Positions 54,004-62,418 are shown, counted from the stretch's first letter. The stretch is 64,000 bases of DNA from an uncultured Phocaeicola sp. (GCA_944321015.1 CALUJS010000002.1:1-64000); one strand, 5' to 3'. Numbers and translations are program-made. The notes: generated by a model from the sequence alone, not told the origin.

Positions 54004-54177
54004 CTAGCTGCTTGTACCTTTCTTGAAATTGCCACTACGCGTAAGGTCTATTGGTTTGATAAATAGACTAGTAGACAATCTCTTTACTTTACGATTAAGG
54101 GTAAAACGCAATTTGACGTTGTAAGTTCCATCGGTTTTCTGCTCGTTCTTCTTGATTTCCGCCTTGATAGTCAACAT
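54004..54177 (-). pseudogene. Truncated tyrosine recombinase: Arm DNA-binding domain only
   Basis: A 57-codon frame: MLTIKAEIKKNEQKTDGTYN, then VKLRFTLNRKVKRLSTSLFI and DLTRSGNFKKGTSS, then TAG. This matches the start of Bacteroidetes tyrosine integrases (Arm_DNA-bind_5: strand, DGTYNVxIRxTxNRKxKxxSTSxFV, then LTxSGxIKN). The core-binding and catalytic domains (R..H-x-x-R..Y) are absent, and nothing similar follows downstream. It lies between tRNA-His and the operon, the usual place for an integrase of a tRNA-integrated element. Confidence 0.82.
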
Positions 54178-54244
54178 TTTAAACTAAGAATTAATTAGTC
54201 AACAACTGGCGGAAAGTACTTGTAAATGCAGTCTCGAATGGTAG

Positions 54245-54274
54245 GCCGGAATAGGACTTTTGTCAAAAAGAAAA
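54245..54274. repeat. Right copy of direct repeat flanking the tubulin-like island
   Basis: GCCGGAATAGGACTTT followed by TGTCAAAAAGAAAA, aligned with 43907-43938 at 28 of 32 columns. It is directly next to the tRNA-His terminator stem, including its T-run. Confidence 0.7.
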
Positions 54275-54309
54275 ATCGCCAAATCTTTTTAAATCAAAGA
54301 CTTGGCGAT
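54265..54309 (-). terminator. Terminator of tRNA-His
   Basis: On the minus strand, ATCGCCAAGTCT pairs with AGATTTGGCGAT (12 bp, one G-U; plus coordinates 54298-54309 and 54275-54286) and is followed by TTTTCTTTTTG, 12 bp after the tRNA. Confidence 0.88.
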
Positions 54310-54321
54310 AACTTCTTTCCG

Positions 54322-54396
54322 GGTGGCAGATGGGACTCGAACCCACGACATTCAGAACCACAATCTGACGCTCTAACCAACTGAACTACAGCCACC
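54322..54396 (-). tRNA. tRNA-His (anticodon GTG)
   Basis: Cloverleaf read on the minus strand: acceptor GTGGCTG with CTGCCAC plus the extra G-1 opposite C73 that marks tRNA-His, D arm GTTCAGTTGGTTAGAGC, anticodon stem TCAGA/TCTGA with loop TTGTGGT (anticodon GTG), and T arm GTGGGTTCGAGTCCCAT. CCA is not encoded, consistent with the CCA-adding enzyme in the window. One odd point is an apparent U6-U67 mismatch in the acceptor stem. Confidence 0.93.
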
Positions 54397-54448
54397 ATAT
54401 AAAGTTTGTTCATAGCATCGGGGGAATCGCTTTCCCTTAAATGCGCTG

Positions 54449-54479
54449 CAAAGGTAGGCATAATTTTGAATCCGGCAAA
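54449..54479 (-). promoter_or_regulatory. Promoter of tRNA-His (TTTG-N19-TACCTTTG)
   Basis: On the minus strand, TTTG (54476-54479) and TACCTTTG (54449-54456) are separated by 19 nt, a full consensus match, 52 bp upstream of the tRNA. Confidence 0.7.
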
Positions 54480-54496
54480 TTATTGAGACGAAATTT

Positions 54497-55606
54497 TTAG
54501 AAAAAGTATTCGTTTATGCCCGAATTGTGCTTCTCGAAGAGCCTGCGGCTTTCCTTTACAAACCGGTTCAGACGTTGCCGTTCCGCTTCGGTCAGAGTTT
54601 TCGGCGGGCGGGCTGCCGGATAGATTTCATATTGCTTCCTGCCGCTCAAAACCGGGCGGGATGTCCACACCAGGCTGTATGCACAGTGGCTCATGCGGGT
54701 GCCCTGCGGGTCTTTCGTCAGTTGCAGACGCACCATCAGGCCGCCGTCGGTTCCGGCTTTTGACATATTACTAATGTAATTGCCCAGCGAATACACCACG
54801 AGATGTCGCTCGCCGATCTCGTCGGTCAGCACTTCCAAGGGTTGCACCACGTGTGGATGTGACCCGATGACGTGATCCACTCCCTGCGCTATCAGCCAGC
54901 GGGCCAGACGGCGCACCGAGTCTTCCGGCAGGTCCCGATATTCCACACCCCAATGCATGCACGCGATAATCACATCGGCCCCTCTGTCGTGCGCCCGGCG
55001 GATATCCTGCTTAATCTGCACGGTGTCAATGTAGTTCACCACCTGAGGCGCCCTGACTTTCAGCCCGTTGGTGCCATACGTATAGTTCAGGAATGCGACG
55101 CGCACGGCTGAAGGTTCCATCCAATCGCCCTTTCTCATCTCGCACACAAGCGGATAGCGACGGATGCGCTCCTCTGCGTTCCGGTAAGTCCCCGCGTGAA
55201 CCACATCCGCCGAGTCGAGCATGTGCAGGGTGCGTTCCAGTCCTTTGCTGCCTCCGTCCAGACAATGGTTGTTGGCCGTCAGCAGGACGTCGAAACCGGC
55301 CTCCTTGATGGCGGTCAGGTATTCATCGGGCGCGCTGAACTGCGGATAGCCGCGATAAGGCTTTCCGGCAAAGGTCACCTCCAGATTGGCCACGGCCAGG
55401 TCAGCCCGTTCTATCTCCGGTTTCACCCGTGCGAAACAGGAATCGTAACAATAGGCCGACGAGGTGCGCGCCGCGTCAATCTGAGCCTGATGCTGCATCA
55501 GGTCGCCGGCAAAAAGCAAATCGACGGTTTGGGCTGTCGATAGGCCGGACAGCGCCATTCCCGTCAGGAGCGCCGTCGCTCGTAATAGTTTGGACAAATG
55601 TATCAT
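54497..55606 (-). CDS. CapA family exported protein (metallophosphatase-like)
   Basis: A 369-residue protein with a signal peptide (MIHLSKLLRATALLTGMALSG..STAQ). The CapA/PGA_cap fold is clear: LLFAGDLMQHQAQ at the start of the mature part, VANLEVTFAG, LLTANNHCLDGG, MHWGVEYRD and GSHPHVVQP. These Asp/His/Asn motifs match a calcineurin-like active site. The family is named for poly-gamma-glutamate capsule synthesis in Bacillus, but lone members in Bacteroidetes have no known capsule role. It is transcribed alone. Confidence 0.92.
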   Translation of the reverse strand: MIHLSKLLRATALLTGMALSGLSTAQTVDLLFAGDLMQHQAQIDAARTSSAYCYDSCFARVKPEIERADLAVANLEVTFAGKPYRGYPQFSAPDEYLTAIKEAGFDVLLTANNHCLDGGSKGLERTLHMLDSADVVHAGTYRNAEERIRRYPLVCEMRKGDWMEPSAVRVAFLNYTYGTNGLKVRAPQVVNYIDTVQIKQDIRRAHDRGADVIIACMHWGVEYRDLPEDSVRRLARWLIAQGVDHVIGSHPHVVQPLEVLTDEIGERHLVVYSLGNYISNMSKAGTDGGLMVRLQLTKDPQGTRMSHCAYSLVWTSRPVLSGRKQYEIYPAARPPKTLTEAERQRLNRFVKESRRLFEKHNSGINEYFF

Positions 55607-55637
55607 CTTGACTGTTGTTGCTTGATTTCTTGTTCGG

Positions 55638-55645
55638 CAAACATA
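55638..55645 (-). promoter_or_regulatory. -7 box of the CapA-type gene
   Basis: Minus-strand TATGTTTG, 31 bp before the start; repeat copy F begins 46 bp further upstream. Confidence 0.5.
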
Positions 55646-55691
55646 CGGATAATAATTGAAACGGCCTCTTCATTTCCGCCTCATTTCTCTC

Positions 55692-55777
55692 CATATGTCC
55701 GCTCATGGGCGTGCATATGCCGGGGCGCGGGCGGACATATGCACGCTCGCACGCGCTGATATGTCCGCTTCGGTCGG
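55692..55777. repeat. 22-bp-period palindromic repeat element, copy F
   Basis: Units start at 55692, 55714, 55736 and 55758. Internal inverted pairs include CATATGTCCGC with GCGGACATATG and GCGTGCATATG with CATATGCACGC. It lies in the 292-bp gap between the divergent CapA-type and MATE genes, which otherwise holds only one promoter box per side. Confidence 0.87.
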
Positions 55778-55864
55778 AGAATGTTCCAACGCGACGGCCA
55801 TGCCATTCTGTTAAACATTTCTATTTTTATGGGAATAAAAAGAAACGGTACAAGCGAAAAAGCC

Positions 55865-55872
55865 TACCTTTG
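55865..55872 (+). promoter_or_regulatory. -7 box of the second MATE gene
   Basis: TACCTTTG, 26 bp before the ATG at 55899. Confidence 0.5.
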
Positions 55873-55898
55873 CGCGTTAAAAATCGAAACTTCACACT

Positions 55899-57269
55899 AT
55901 GACCACAAAAGGAACTGCTACCGAACTGGGCACGCTGCCCATACGAAAACTACTGACGCAATACTCCATCCCGGCCATTATCGCCATGACGGCGGCTTCG
56001 CTTTACAACATGATTGACAGCATCTACATCGGACACGGCGTGGGTGCGATGGCCATCTCGGGACTGGCGCTTACTTTCCCGCTGATGAACCTGGCCGCCG
56101 CCTTCGGCTCGCTGGTGGGCGTGGGAGCCGCCACGCTGATTTCCGTCCGGCTGGGGCAGAAAGACTACGATACGGCCAAGAACGTGCTGGGAAACGTAGT
56201 CATGCTGAACCTCATCATCGGAATCTCCTTCGGACTCATCATGTTGCTGTTTCTCGACCCCATCCTCTACTTCTTTGGCGCGAGTGAGGCCACCATCGGC
56301 TATGCGCGCGATTTCATGCGCGTCATCCTGTTGGGCAACGTGGTGACGCACATGTATCTGGGACTGAACTCCGTGCTTCGTGCCGCGGGACATCCCAAGA
56401 AGGCCATGATAGCCACCATCAACACCGTGGTGTTCAATGCCATTCTGGCTCCCATCTTCATCTATTGGTTCAAATGGGGCATCGAGGGAGCGGCCATTGC
56501 CACCGTGTTGTCGCAGGCCATCTCGCTGGTGCGTCAGATTCGCATCCTGAGCGACAAGAGCGAGCTTATCCACTTGCAGAAAGGCATATACCGCCTGAAG
56601 AGCAGCATCGTGGGCAATCTGATTGCCATCGGCATGGCTCCTTTTCTCATGAACCTGGCGGCCTGCTTCATCGTCATCCTCATCAACCGCGGACTGACCA
56701 CCTACGGCGGCGACTATCACATCGGCGCCTACGGCATTGTGAACCGCATCGCTTTCTTCTTCGTGATGATAGTCATGGGCTTGAACCAGGGCATGCAGCC
56801 CATTGCGGGATATAACTTCGGCGCGCAGCTGTTCGACCGCGTGACGCGCGTGACCAAACTGACCATCTACTGCGCCACGTGTGTCATGGTGACGGGCTTT
56901 CTCATTGCCGAATTGTGCCCCCACCTGGTAGCTTCGGCCTTCACCACGGATGAAAGCATGATAGAGCTGGCCTCGAAAGCCATGCGCATCGTGATGATAT
57001 TCTATCCCATTGTCGGTTTCCAGATGGTGACGACGAACTTCTTCCAAAGTCTGGGCATGGCCAAGAAGGCCATCTTCCTGTCGCTCACGCGTCAGTTGCT
57101 CTTCCTGGTGCCGTGTCTCATCTTCCTGCCTACGTGGCTGGGTGTAGACGGCGTGTGGTACAGCATGCCCACGGCCGACCTGCTGGCCTCCATGATTACG
57201 GCGTGGATGCTGTGGCGCCAGTTCCGCATATTCAAGAGGGCAAAGGCCGAAGGCCGGATTCCGGCTTAA
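55899..57269 (+). CDS. MATE family efflux transporter (second copy)
   Basis: A 456-residue antiporter with about 12 hydrophobic helices in two related halves. The N-terminus LGTLPIRKLLTQYSIPAIIAM and the GVGAMAISGLALTFPLMNL segment are typical of the Bacteroidetes MATE subgroup that also has MepA-like members. It is unlike the first MATE protein in the window (MNQPISYKRHYREL), so the two are not recent duplicates. Monocistronic, ended by a strong hairpin. Substrate unknown. Confidence 0.93.
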   Translation: MTTKGTATELGTLPIRKLLTQYSIPAIIAMTAASLYNMIDSIYIGHGVGAMAISGLALTFPLMNLAAAFGSLVGVGAATLISVRLGQKDYDTAKNVLGNVVMLNLIIGISFGLIMLLFLDPILYFFGASEATIGYARDFMRVILLGNVVTHMYLGLNSVLRAAGHPKKAMIATINTVVFNAILAPIFIYWFKWGIEGAAIATVLSQAISLVRQIRILSDKSELIHLQKGIYRLKSSIVGNLIAIGMAPFLMNLAACFIVILINRGLTTYGGDYHIGAYGIVNRIAFFFVMIVMGLNQGMQPIAGYNFGAQLFDRVTRVTKLTIYCATCVMVTGFLIAELCPHLVASAFTTDESMIELASKAMRIVMIFYPIVGFQMVTTNFFQSLGMAKKAIFLSLTRQLLFLVPCLIFLPTWLGVDGVWYSMPTADLLASMITAWMLWRQFRIFKRAKAEGRIPA

Positions 57270-57323
57270 TATGGGAGGAAGGAGCGGAGCGCGTTTTCAG
57301 TCTTCGTCCTGTTAGAAACAGAT

Positions 57324-57365
57324 AGCGCGGACACGGATTTCTGATTGTTTATCCGTGTCCGCGCT
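57324..57365. terminator. 15-bp hairpin between convergent genes
   Basis: AGCGCGGACACGGAT (57324-57338) and its exact complement (57351-57365) flank a 12-nt loop, between the convergent MATE and thioredoxin genes. Weak T-runs on both strands suggest a bidirectional terminator. Confidence 0.75.
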
Positions 57366-57421
57366 AATTTGCGTCTATGGAATCAGGCAATGCGCTTCCG
57401 GCGCATCCGCCTGAAGAGGAC

Positions 57422-58606
57422 TTATCGCATCTTCGGCATCTCGCCGGTTTCAAGGCCTTGGATGAGCATTTCCATCACCTTGCCCATGTTGCCGCTCATC
57501 TTCATGTTGCCTATCTGGGTTTGCGGCTGGCGTTTGCCCGATTTCAGGTCGTCCACGCGTTGTTGCAGGATGGCGGCCACTTGCTTGCGCAGGGCTTCGT
57601 CCTTGCAGTTCTCCGCCACGGGCGTGCAACGCTTGCACAGGAAGAGGTCGTTCGGGTCGGTCGCTTTCACGTACTCGGTCAGGTAATTCACGTAAGCCGT
57701 CCAGTCGGCTTTCTTCTCGGTGTAGTCCAGCAGTGTGGTCAGGCGCAGTTCCTCCCGGTTTCCCACGCCGCATTCCTCCATCAGTGCCAGCCATTTGTCG
57801 AAGTCGGCCTGGTCGAGCGTCGTATTGCCGTTGGCGTCGGTGCTTACCAGCGTGCGGGGATAGGTGTTCCACACGCTGTAGAGCTTCATCCGCACCGGTG
57901 TTTCACCCACTTGGGCAATGAGCGCCTCGGGGTGTTTGGCCGTGTAGACGAAAGCGGGACAGAACGGGTTGGAGATGTGCTTCATGAACACGTCGGCCAG
58001 CGTCTTGTCGGCGGCGAAGGTCTCGGCCTTGCCGTCGAGCAGGATTTCGGCCACCTCGTTACATTGCTCGCGCTTGTAGGCGCTGCCCAATGTCTGGAGA
58101 TACTGCATCAGGAACTGCGGGTCGCGTTCGCCGGCGGCAAAGCGTTTGTCCATGTCGGCCGAACCGTTGTCGGTGCTGTTCTTCTCCACGTTGGCAATGA
58201 ACTTGTCGGCATCGCATCCGCCCAGGAAACGGCCGATTTCTTCTCCGTTGCTGTTGAAGAAGATGAAGGTCGGGAAGGCCGATATTTGCAGTTTCTTGGC
58301 CAGTTCCACGCCCTCGCCTTTCTCCATGTCAATCTTGATGGAGACGAAGCGCGGATTCATGTACGCGCCGACTTTCTCTTGCGGAAACACGGTGTTGCTC
58401 ATCATTTTGCAAGGCCCGCACCACGAGGTGTAGCAGTCCAGGAATATCATCTTCCCCGTCTGTTGCGCCTTGGCCACGGCGTCCTTGAAGAGCGTGCCTT
58501 CGGGGAGGAAGGCGATGCCTTTGTTTTCTTGGGCATTAACCGATACGTTCAAGCACCAAAGTGCCAGCAACGTAAACAGTGTGATTAGTTTTTTCTGCAT
58601 TGTCAT
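57422..58606 (-). CDS. Exported thioredoxin-fold protein
   Basis: A 394-residue protein with a signal peptide (LITLFTLLALWCLNVSVNAQ). A thioredoxin domain (about 30-140) has the active site WCGPC in DCYTSWCGPCKMM. A helical domain of about 250 residues follows, ending GNMKMSGNMGKVMEMLIQGL. The CGPC motif suits a reductase or disulphide exchange role in the periplasm. It is the last gene of the SusC/D operon, 18 bp after the PKD-like lipoprotein, which suggests it helps handle cargo or partner proteins with cysteines. Confidence 0.9.
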   Translation of the reverse strand: MTMQKKLITLFTLLALWCLNVSVNAQENKGIAFLPEGTLFKDAVAKAQQTGKMIFLDCYTSWCGPCKMMSNTVFPQEKVGAYMNPRFVSIKIDMEKGEGVELAKKLQISAFPTFIFFNSNGEEIGRFLGGCDADKFIANVEKNSTDNGSADMDKRFAAGERDPQFLMQYLQTLGSAYKREQCNEVAEILLDGKAETFAADKTLADVFMKHISNPFCPAFVYTAKHPEALIAQVGETPVRMKLYSVWNTYPRTLVSTDANGNTTLDQADFDKWLALMEECGVGNREELRLTTLLDYTEKKADWTAYVNYLTEYVKATDPNDLFLCKRCTPVAENCKDEALRKQVAAILQQRVDDLKSGKRQPQTQIGNMKMSGNMGKVMEMLIQGLETGEMPKMR

Positions 58607-58624
58607 GTCTGATCTTATTAGTGG

Positions 58625-60193
58625 TTACATTTCAAGTATATATTTCCATCCCATATCTTTCACTTTGCCCGGAACGGTATATTCACGTGGTTCGCTTTGG
58701 ATGCTGCCATCAGCAGAATTTATACGATATTGATACAGCTTGCCTTCCTGCGTAGTTTCATTCCACGTAGCAATATGTAAAATTGCATCACGATTAGGCA
58801 TCATTGCCATGTATAGAGTATTGAAATGGAATTTCTGCAAGCGAACACATACTACTTCTTCATCGGCTGACGGAGCCTCCCAAAGCACCTCAGCGGTAGT
58901 GGAGTTGTTGTACTTCAGGTTGTATACTTTTGAACCGGCTCCGTAGAGTATAAACTCTCCTCCGTAAGCTGCGCTCATGGAAGTTGCCTGTCTGATTTCA
59001 GGAGATGCTGAGATGTTGTATAAATAGAGTCCGATGTTTTGACTGCTGGAGTTAGTCGTATTGAAATTGGCTACAGCCAGATAGCGTTCGTCTCCTTGGC
59101 TCATTAGCATATAATCGTAGTAGTTGCGTCCCCAATCGCCCATGAGCAGATTCATGCCTACATTGTTGACATCAAACTCGCAGGCTGTCAAATCTTGTCC
59201 GGCAAACGAGGTAAACTCAATGGAGTTACGGCTGGTGCATATGAAGCGTTGGTTTGTTTGATCATACACTATCGTGTTGTAGTTATAGTTTAATATATCG
59301 CTACCCCACGGAGCCAATTCGCCATGTTCGCCGTTTCGTGGTACACCAAAAAATGTATTACGTTTGTTCCCAGTAGCTATGTTTGTGTACACTTCGTTGT
59401 TGTTAATCAACATTTCTCCGGTAGTGCCTACGCCGGTGGCTCCATACCAAACAATGTCGCGTGTGGCCGGACTGTCATAGAAGAAATCGTCAAATTCGAG
59501 TACGGAACTGAAGTTGTTGTTGTCGGCACCGACCAGATTCCGGTCTGTGGCAACGATAACCAAGTCGTTTGGTAGTGCCATCACAGTGTGTAGGATACGT
59601 ACCGGATTGCCTTCGATGTGATGGTTGCTCGAAGCGGCATACAAATCCCAGAATTCCTTGTCGGTGATGATGTTCTTCTTTACCAGATTATTGACTACCA
59701 GTCCGACATCTGACGTGCCCGGCTCGTCGGCACATTCGTATAACATCATCCATCCGGCGGTAATTGATTCTTCGATGCTGAACGGAACCGTGAAGTAAGA
59801 TTGTAGTCCGGTTTCGCGATTGGTTACCGTTAATTGCAAGGTATAGGAACCGGCAGGGCGTGACAACTCGGCATTGAAAATGCACTCATGTCCTAAGGTG
59901 TCTATGGTGTAATCTAGTCCTGCGCCTGTGGAAGCGATATAAAAAGTCCACAGGTAATCAAGCGGTGCCTCGGAATTGTTGTTGGCCAACTGGCCGTTAT
60001 AATATACTTTAGGCTCAATGGTGAGCGATTCAAAACGCGATACCACATATGCCGGAAGCATCCCGCAATCGGTAGTATCAATGGTAATCTCATCCAGCTC
60101 ATGGTAGGTATAATTGCCTTTGTCGTCGTAGCAAGCGCTGAATAGTACCCCCAAGAGGCTACATATTATGGTAATATATTTAAATCGATACAT
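58625..60193 (-). CDS. PKD-like family surface lipoprotein
   Basis: A 522-residue lipoprotein (lipobox LFSAC, Cys21). After the anchor come two immunoglobulin/PKD-like segments (YTYHELDEITIDTTDCG and PAGSYTLQLTVTNRETGL, about 30-155), then a propeller-like series of strands with repeats of the type WDLYAASSNH, FDDFFYDSPATRD and YLAVANFNTTN. Such proteins sit in SusC/D operons as cell-surface partners, likely binding cargo. AT-richer than the core genes. It lies 16 bp after the DUF4843 gene. Confidence 0.85.
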   Translation of the reverse strand: MYRFKYITIICSLLGVLFSACYDDKGNYTYHELDEITIDTTDCGMLPAYVVSRFESLTIEPKVYYNGQLANNNSEAPLDYLWTFYIASTGAGLDYTIDTLGHECIFNAELSRPAGSYTLQLTVTNRETGLQSYFTVPFSIEESITAGWMMLYECADEPGTSDVGLVVNNLVKKNIITDKEFWDLYAASSNHHIEGNPVRILHTVMALPNDLVIVATDRNLVGADNNNFSSVLEFDDFFYDSPATRDIVWYGATGVGTTGEMLINNNEVYTNIATGNKRNTFFGVPRNGEHGELAPWGSDILNYNYNTIVYDQTNQRFICTSRNSIEFTSFAGQDLTACEFDVNNVGMNLLMGDWGRNYYDYMLMSQGDERYLAVANFNTTNSSSQNIGLYLYNISASPEIRQATSMSAAYGGEFILYGAGSKVYNLKYNNSTTAEVLWEAPSADEEVVCVRLQKFHFNTLYMAMMPNRDAILHIATWNETTQEGKLYQYRINSADGSIQSEPREYTVPGKVKDMGWKYILEM

Positions 60194-60209
60194 ATCTGTA
60201 ATCTTTTAA

Positions 60210-60980
60210 TTAAAAAACAACTTCTTCTCCCGTTTCTTCATCCGTCAATGGCTTTTCATGTGTGGCATTATATTCTATTAATGCTTCTTTCATTCTGTCT
60301 GCCAGATAGGAAGCATAACTGCTAGAAATGGTGTTTGTTTCTTCGTCATACGGCACGCTGGCAGTCATGGCAATATGAAAATCAACCAATCCCAGCGTTT
60401 GTATCATAAACTGATATTTCGTCTTACTATATTCGCCGAAATATCGTTGATAAGTCAAGTAGGGCGGAATTTGTGTATACCATTCCTCCGGTTGTGCCAG
60501 ATAATTACGGAGTACAACTTTCAGGGTTGACATGTTGTCTGCTCCGGTAGCAAACAGCTCATTGGCTTGTACCCGGAAATACAAATGCCCGTCATTTTGG
60601 GTGAAAGATTGATTGTCGGTTAACTTTGACGTATCAAAATAGATGGGATATTCTGCCTCTGATTCGCCTGCAGGGATGGTATATGACCCTAGTGTATAAC
60701 TACCGGCTGCTTCATCAATATCACCATCATAGGCTTCAAGTACAAATGTGCGGTCGTAATCTACAGGTAGTCCGACTACTCGACATAGGAACATGACAGA
60801 ATCTTTCTCTAATGTATAAGAGTAATTATAGGTCACACTGTCGAGTACCGAACTTTCGGTGCCAAACCAGATGTTGATAGCACTGTAACTTGTGTCGAAA
60901 ACAGGAGTCTCGTTTTTATCGCAACTACCCCATAGCAAGGCAATGGTTGCGAAACATAGGATATATAAATATTGTTTCAT
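60210..60980 (-). CDS. DUF4843 family lipoprotein
   Basis: A 256-residue lipoprotein (lipobox LWGSC, Cys20). The mature part shows the DUF4843 order: INIWFGTESSVLDSVTYNYSY, then VVGLPVDYDRTFVLEA, IPAGESEAEYPIYFD, and a C-terminal helical region (YFGEYSKTKYQFMIQTLG). Typical of SusC/D operons; function unknown, probably a surface-exposed accessory. The start at 60978-60980 (MKQYLYIL) is preferred, because the longer frame overlaps susD and is not signal-like. Separated from susD by 13 bp. Confidence 0.9.
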   Translation of the reverse strand: MKQYLYILCFATIALLWGSCDKNETPVFDTSYSAINIWFGTESSVLDSVTYNYSYTLEKDSVMFLCRVVGLPVDYDRTFVLEAYDGDIDEAAGSYTLGSYTIPAGESEAEYPIYFDTSKLTDNQSFTQNDGHLYFRVQANELFATGADNMSTLKVVLRNYLAQPEEWYTQIPPYLTYQRYFGEYSKTKYQFMIQTLGLVDFHIAMTASVPYDEETNTISSSYASYLADRMKEALIEYNATHEKPLTDEETGEEVVF

Positions 60981-60993
60981 AGTTGACTTTGTT

Positions 60994-62418
60994 TTATCGG
61001 TTGTTCTCACGTTGTGATGCCTCAGTCTCAGACAAGGGTAAGGGGAATGTATAGACTTTCTCTCCAATGGCGTCGGCATCAGAGCCTATAATGGAAGTTC
61101 TGTTCAGACGTTTGTAGAGGAAAAACAATTGACCTTCACCTATAAATTCACGGCGATATTCACGGATTAATTCAGTATAATAATCCGTTGGCTGGGTTTC
61201 ATAGGTGTTTGCGTTGCGTGCAAGACGAAGCTCGTTTAACGCATCAAGTCCATTGCCCGTATCTCTGTAGTCGCATTCAGAAACAATCAAATACATTTCA
61301 CTTATTTTGATTAGTGGCATTTTGTTCTGGTAGTACGAATCAGTCGAGCTGGATTCATAGTATTTGGTCAAATAACGGTTGTCCACCAATTCACCGGTTC
61401 CTGCTTGGAACCAAGACAAATAGCGGTAGTCATCGGTGTCGTTGTCATAACTGCTAAGCAAAGAAGAGAGCACTAACGAAAAACTGGCTGAGTTGTATTC
61501 TTCATTGAAATAATTGTCAGCTAGTGTAGACAGATTGACATTATTCAGGCCAAACAGATGCTCGGAAGCACAAGTATAATCTTCTCCATTTTGCATAGAT
61601 TGCGCATTTGCCCACGGGAAAACCTCTGAGTCTATGACTTCTTGAGCACAGCGTCGTGCATCTCCATAGCGTTGCATCCACATATATAGACGTGCTTGCA
61701 GGCCTTTGACAGCATAATAGTTCAAGTGTACTTGGCGATTCATCAGATAACCATTGTCTATAAGCTCTGTAATTGTTTCGCCGGTATAGATTGGGTCTGC
61801 CTTAAGCAGTTCTTCAGCCTCTAATAAATCGTCTTCTATGTGTTCGGCCACTTCTGATACAGTTAATTGGGGAGAAACGCGGTAAGTTAACTCCGTACAA
61901 TAAGGGATAGATGGCATTTGTGGGTTTTGTGCATAGCTTACGCCAAAGCAACGTAATAGGTCGAAATGCAGGAAGGCGCGCAATGCCAAAGCTTCACCTT
62001 TGATGATTTGATAATTATCATAACTAAAGAGGTTACGTTTGTCATCAATATGCTGCAGTATATTATTGACATTGGCAATGCCATTATACGATGTGCTCCA
62101 AATGGCTGCAATCATGGCTGTAGGTGTGGTTGTAGAATAATTGTAATCTACTATGTCTTGGTAAGTAGAGGGGTAATTATCCCATTCTTGCCCAAGTATA
62201 CCAACCATGCCAAAGAGTAGCTCTTTGGTATAAGTATTATCTGATACCATAGATGAATACACTCCGGACAAAGCTTCTTTGAAGCCGCTTTCGGAGTTGA
62301 ACAGTTCCGTATCCTCTACTTGTGAGGCCGGTTGCACGTCGAGCCAGTCGTTGCAGGAAGTGGCTCCGGCCAGTAGCAGGGCTGCGCATATACCTTTTAT
62401 TATATATAGATGTTTCAT
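60994..62418 (-). CDS. SusD/RagB family nutrient-binding lipoprotein
   Basis: A 474-residue outer-membrane lipoprotein (lipobox GATSC, Cys22) that caps the SusC channel. It begins DWLDVQPASQVED, the usual SusD N-terminus, has KGEALALRAFLHFDLLRCFG (the conserved helical segment), and ends with YRREFIGEGQLFFLYKRLN, characteristic of the family. Ligand specificity cannot be read. Its DNA is visibly AT-richer than the GC-rich housekeeping genes, hinting at horizontal spread of this locus. Confidence 0.94.
   Translation of the reverse strand: MKHLYIIKGICAALLLAGATSCNDWLDVQPASQVEDTELFNSESGFKEALSGVYSSMVSDNTYTKELLFGMVGILGQEWDNYPSTYQDIVDYNYSTTTPTAMIAAIWSTSYNGIANVNNILQHIDDKRNLFSYDNYQIIKGEALALRAFLHFDLLRCFGVSYAQNPQMPSIPYCTELTYRVSPQLTVSEVAEHIEDDLLEAEELLKADPIYTGETITELIDNGYLMNRQVHLNYYAVKGLQARLYMWMQRYGDARRCAQEVIDSEVFPWANAQSMQNGEDYTCASEHLFGLNNVNLSTLADNYFNEEYNSASFSLVLSSLLSSYDNDTDDYRYLSWFQAGTGELVDNRYLTKYYESSSTDSYYQNKMPLIKISEMYLIVSECDYRDTGNGLDALNELRLARNANTYETQPTDYYTELIREYRREFIGEGQLFFLYKRLNRTSIIGSDADAIGEKVYTFPLPLSETEASQRENNR

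Larger units (their letters stand above)
43907..54274. mobile_element. Candidate immobilised genomic island next to tRNA-His
   Basis: A 10.4-kb block bounded by a near-identical direct repeat. All its genes point the same way: an eight-gene operon built around a tubulin-like GTPase plus a truncated tyrosine-integrase N-terminus at the tRNA end. tRNA-His lies just outside the right repeat. The layout fits an integrated element that lost its recombinase. No plasmid-transfer or phage genes are present, and the repeats might instead be related terminator-flanking sequences, so the boundary is inference. Confidence 0.5.

Noticed and set aside
2607-55777. The 22-bp repeated units considered as CRISPR arrays
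   Set aside because: Each locus has only three or four units, both the hexamer and the GC-rich block repeat, no unique spacers of constant size separate them, and no cas genes are seen.
6642-57269. The two MATE genes considered as a recent duplication
   Set aside because: Their N-termini and helix sequences differ throughout; they belong to different MATE subgroups.
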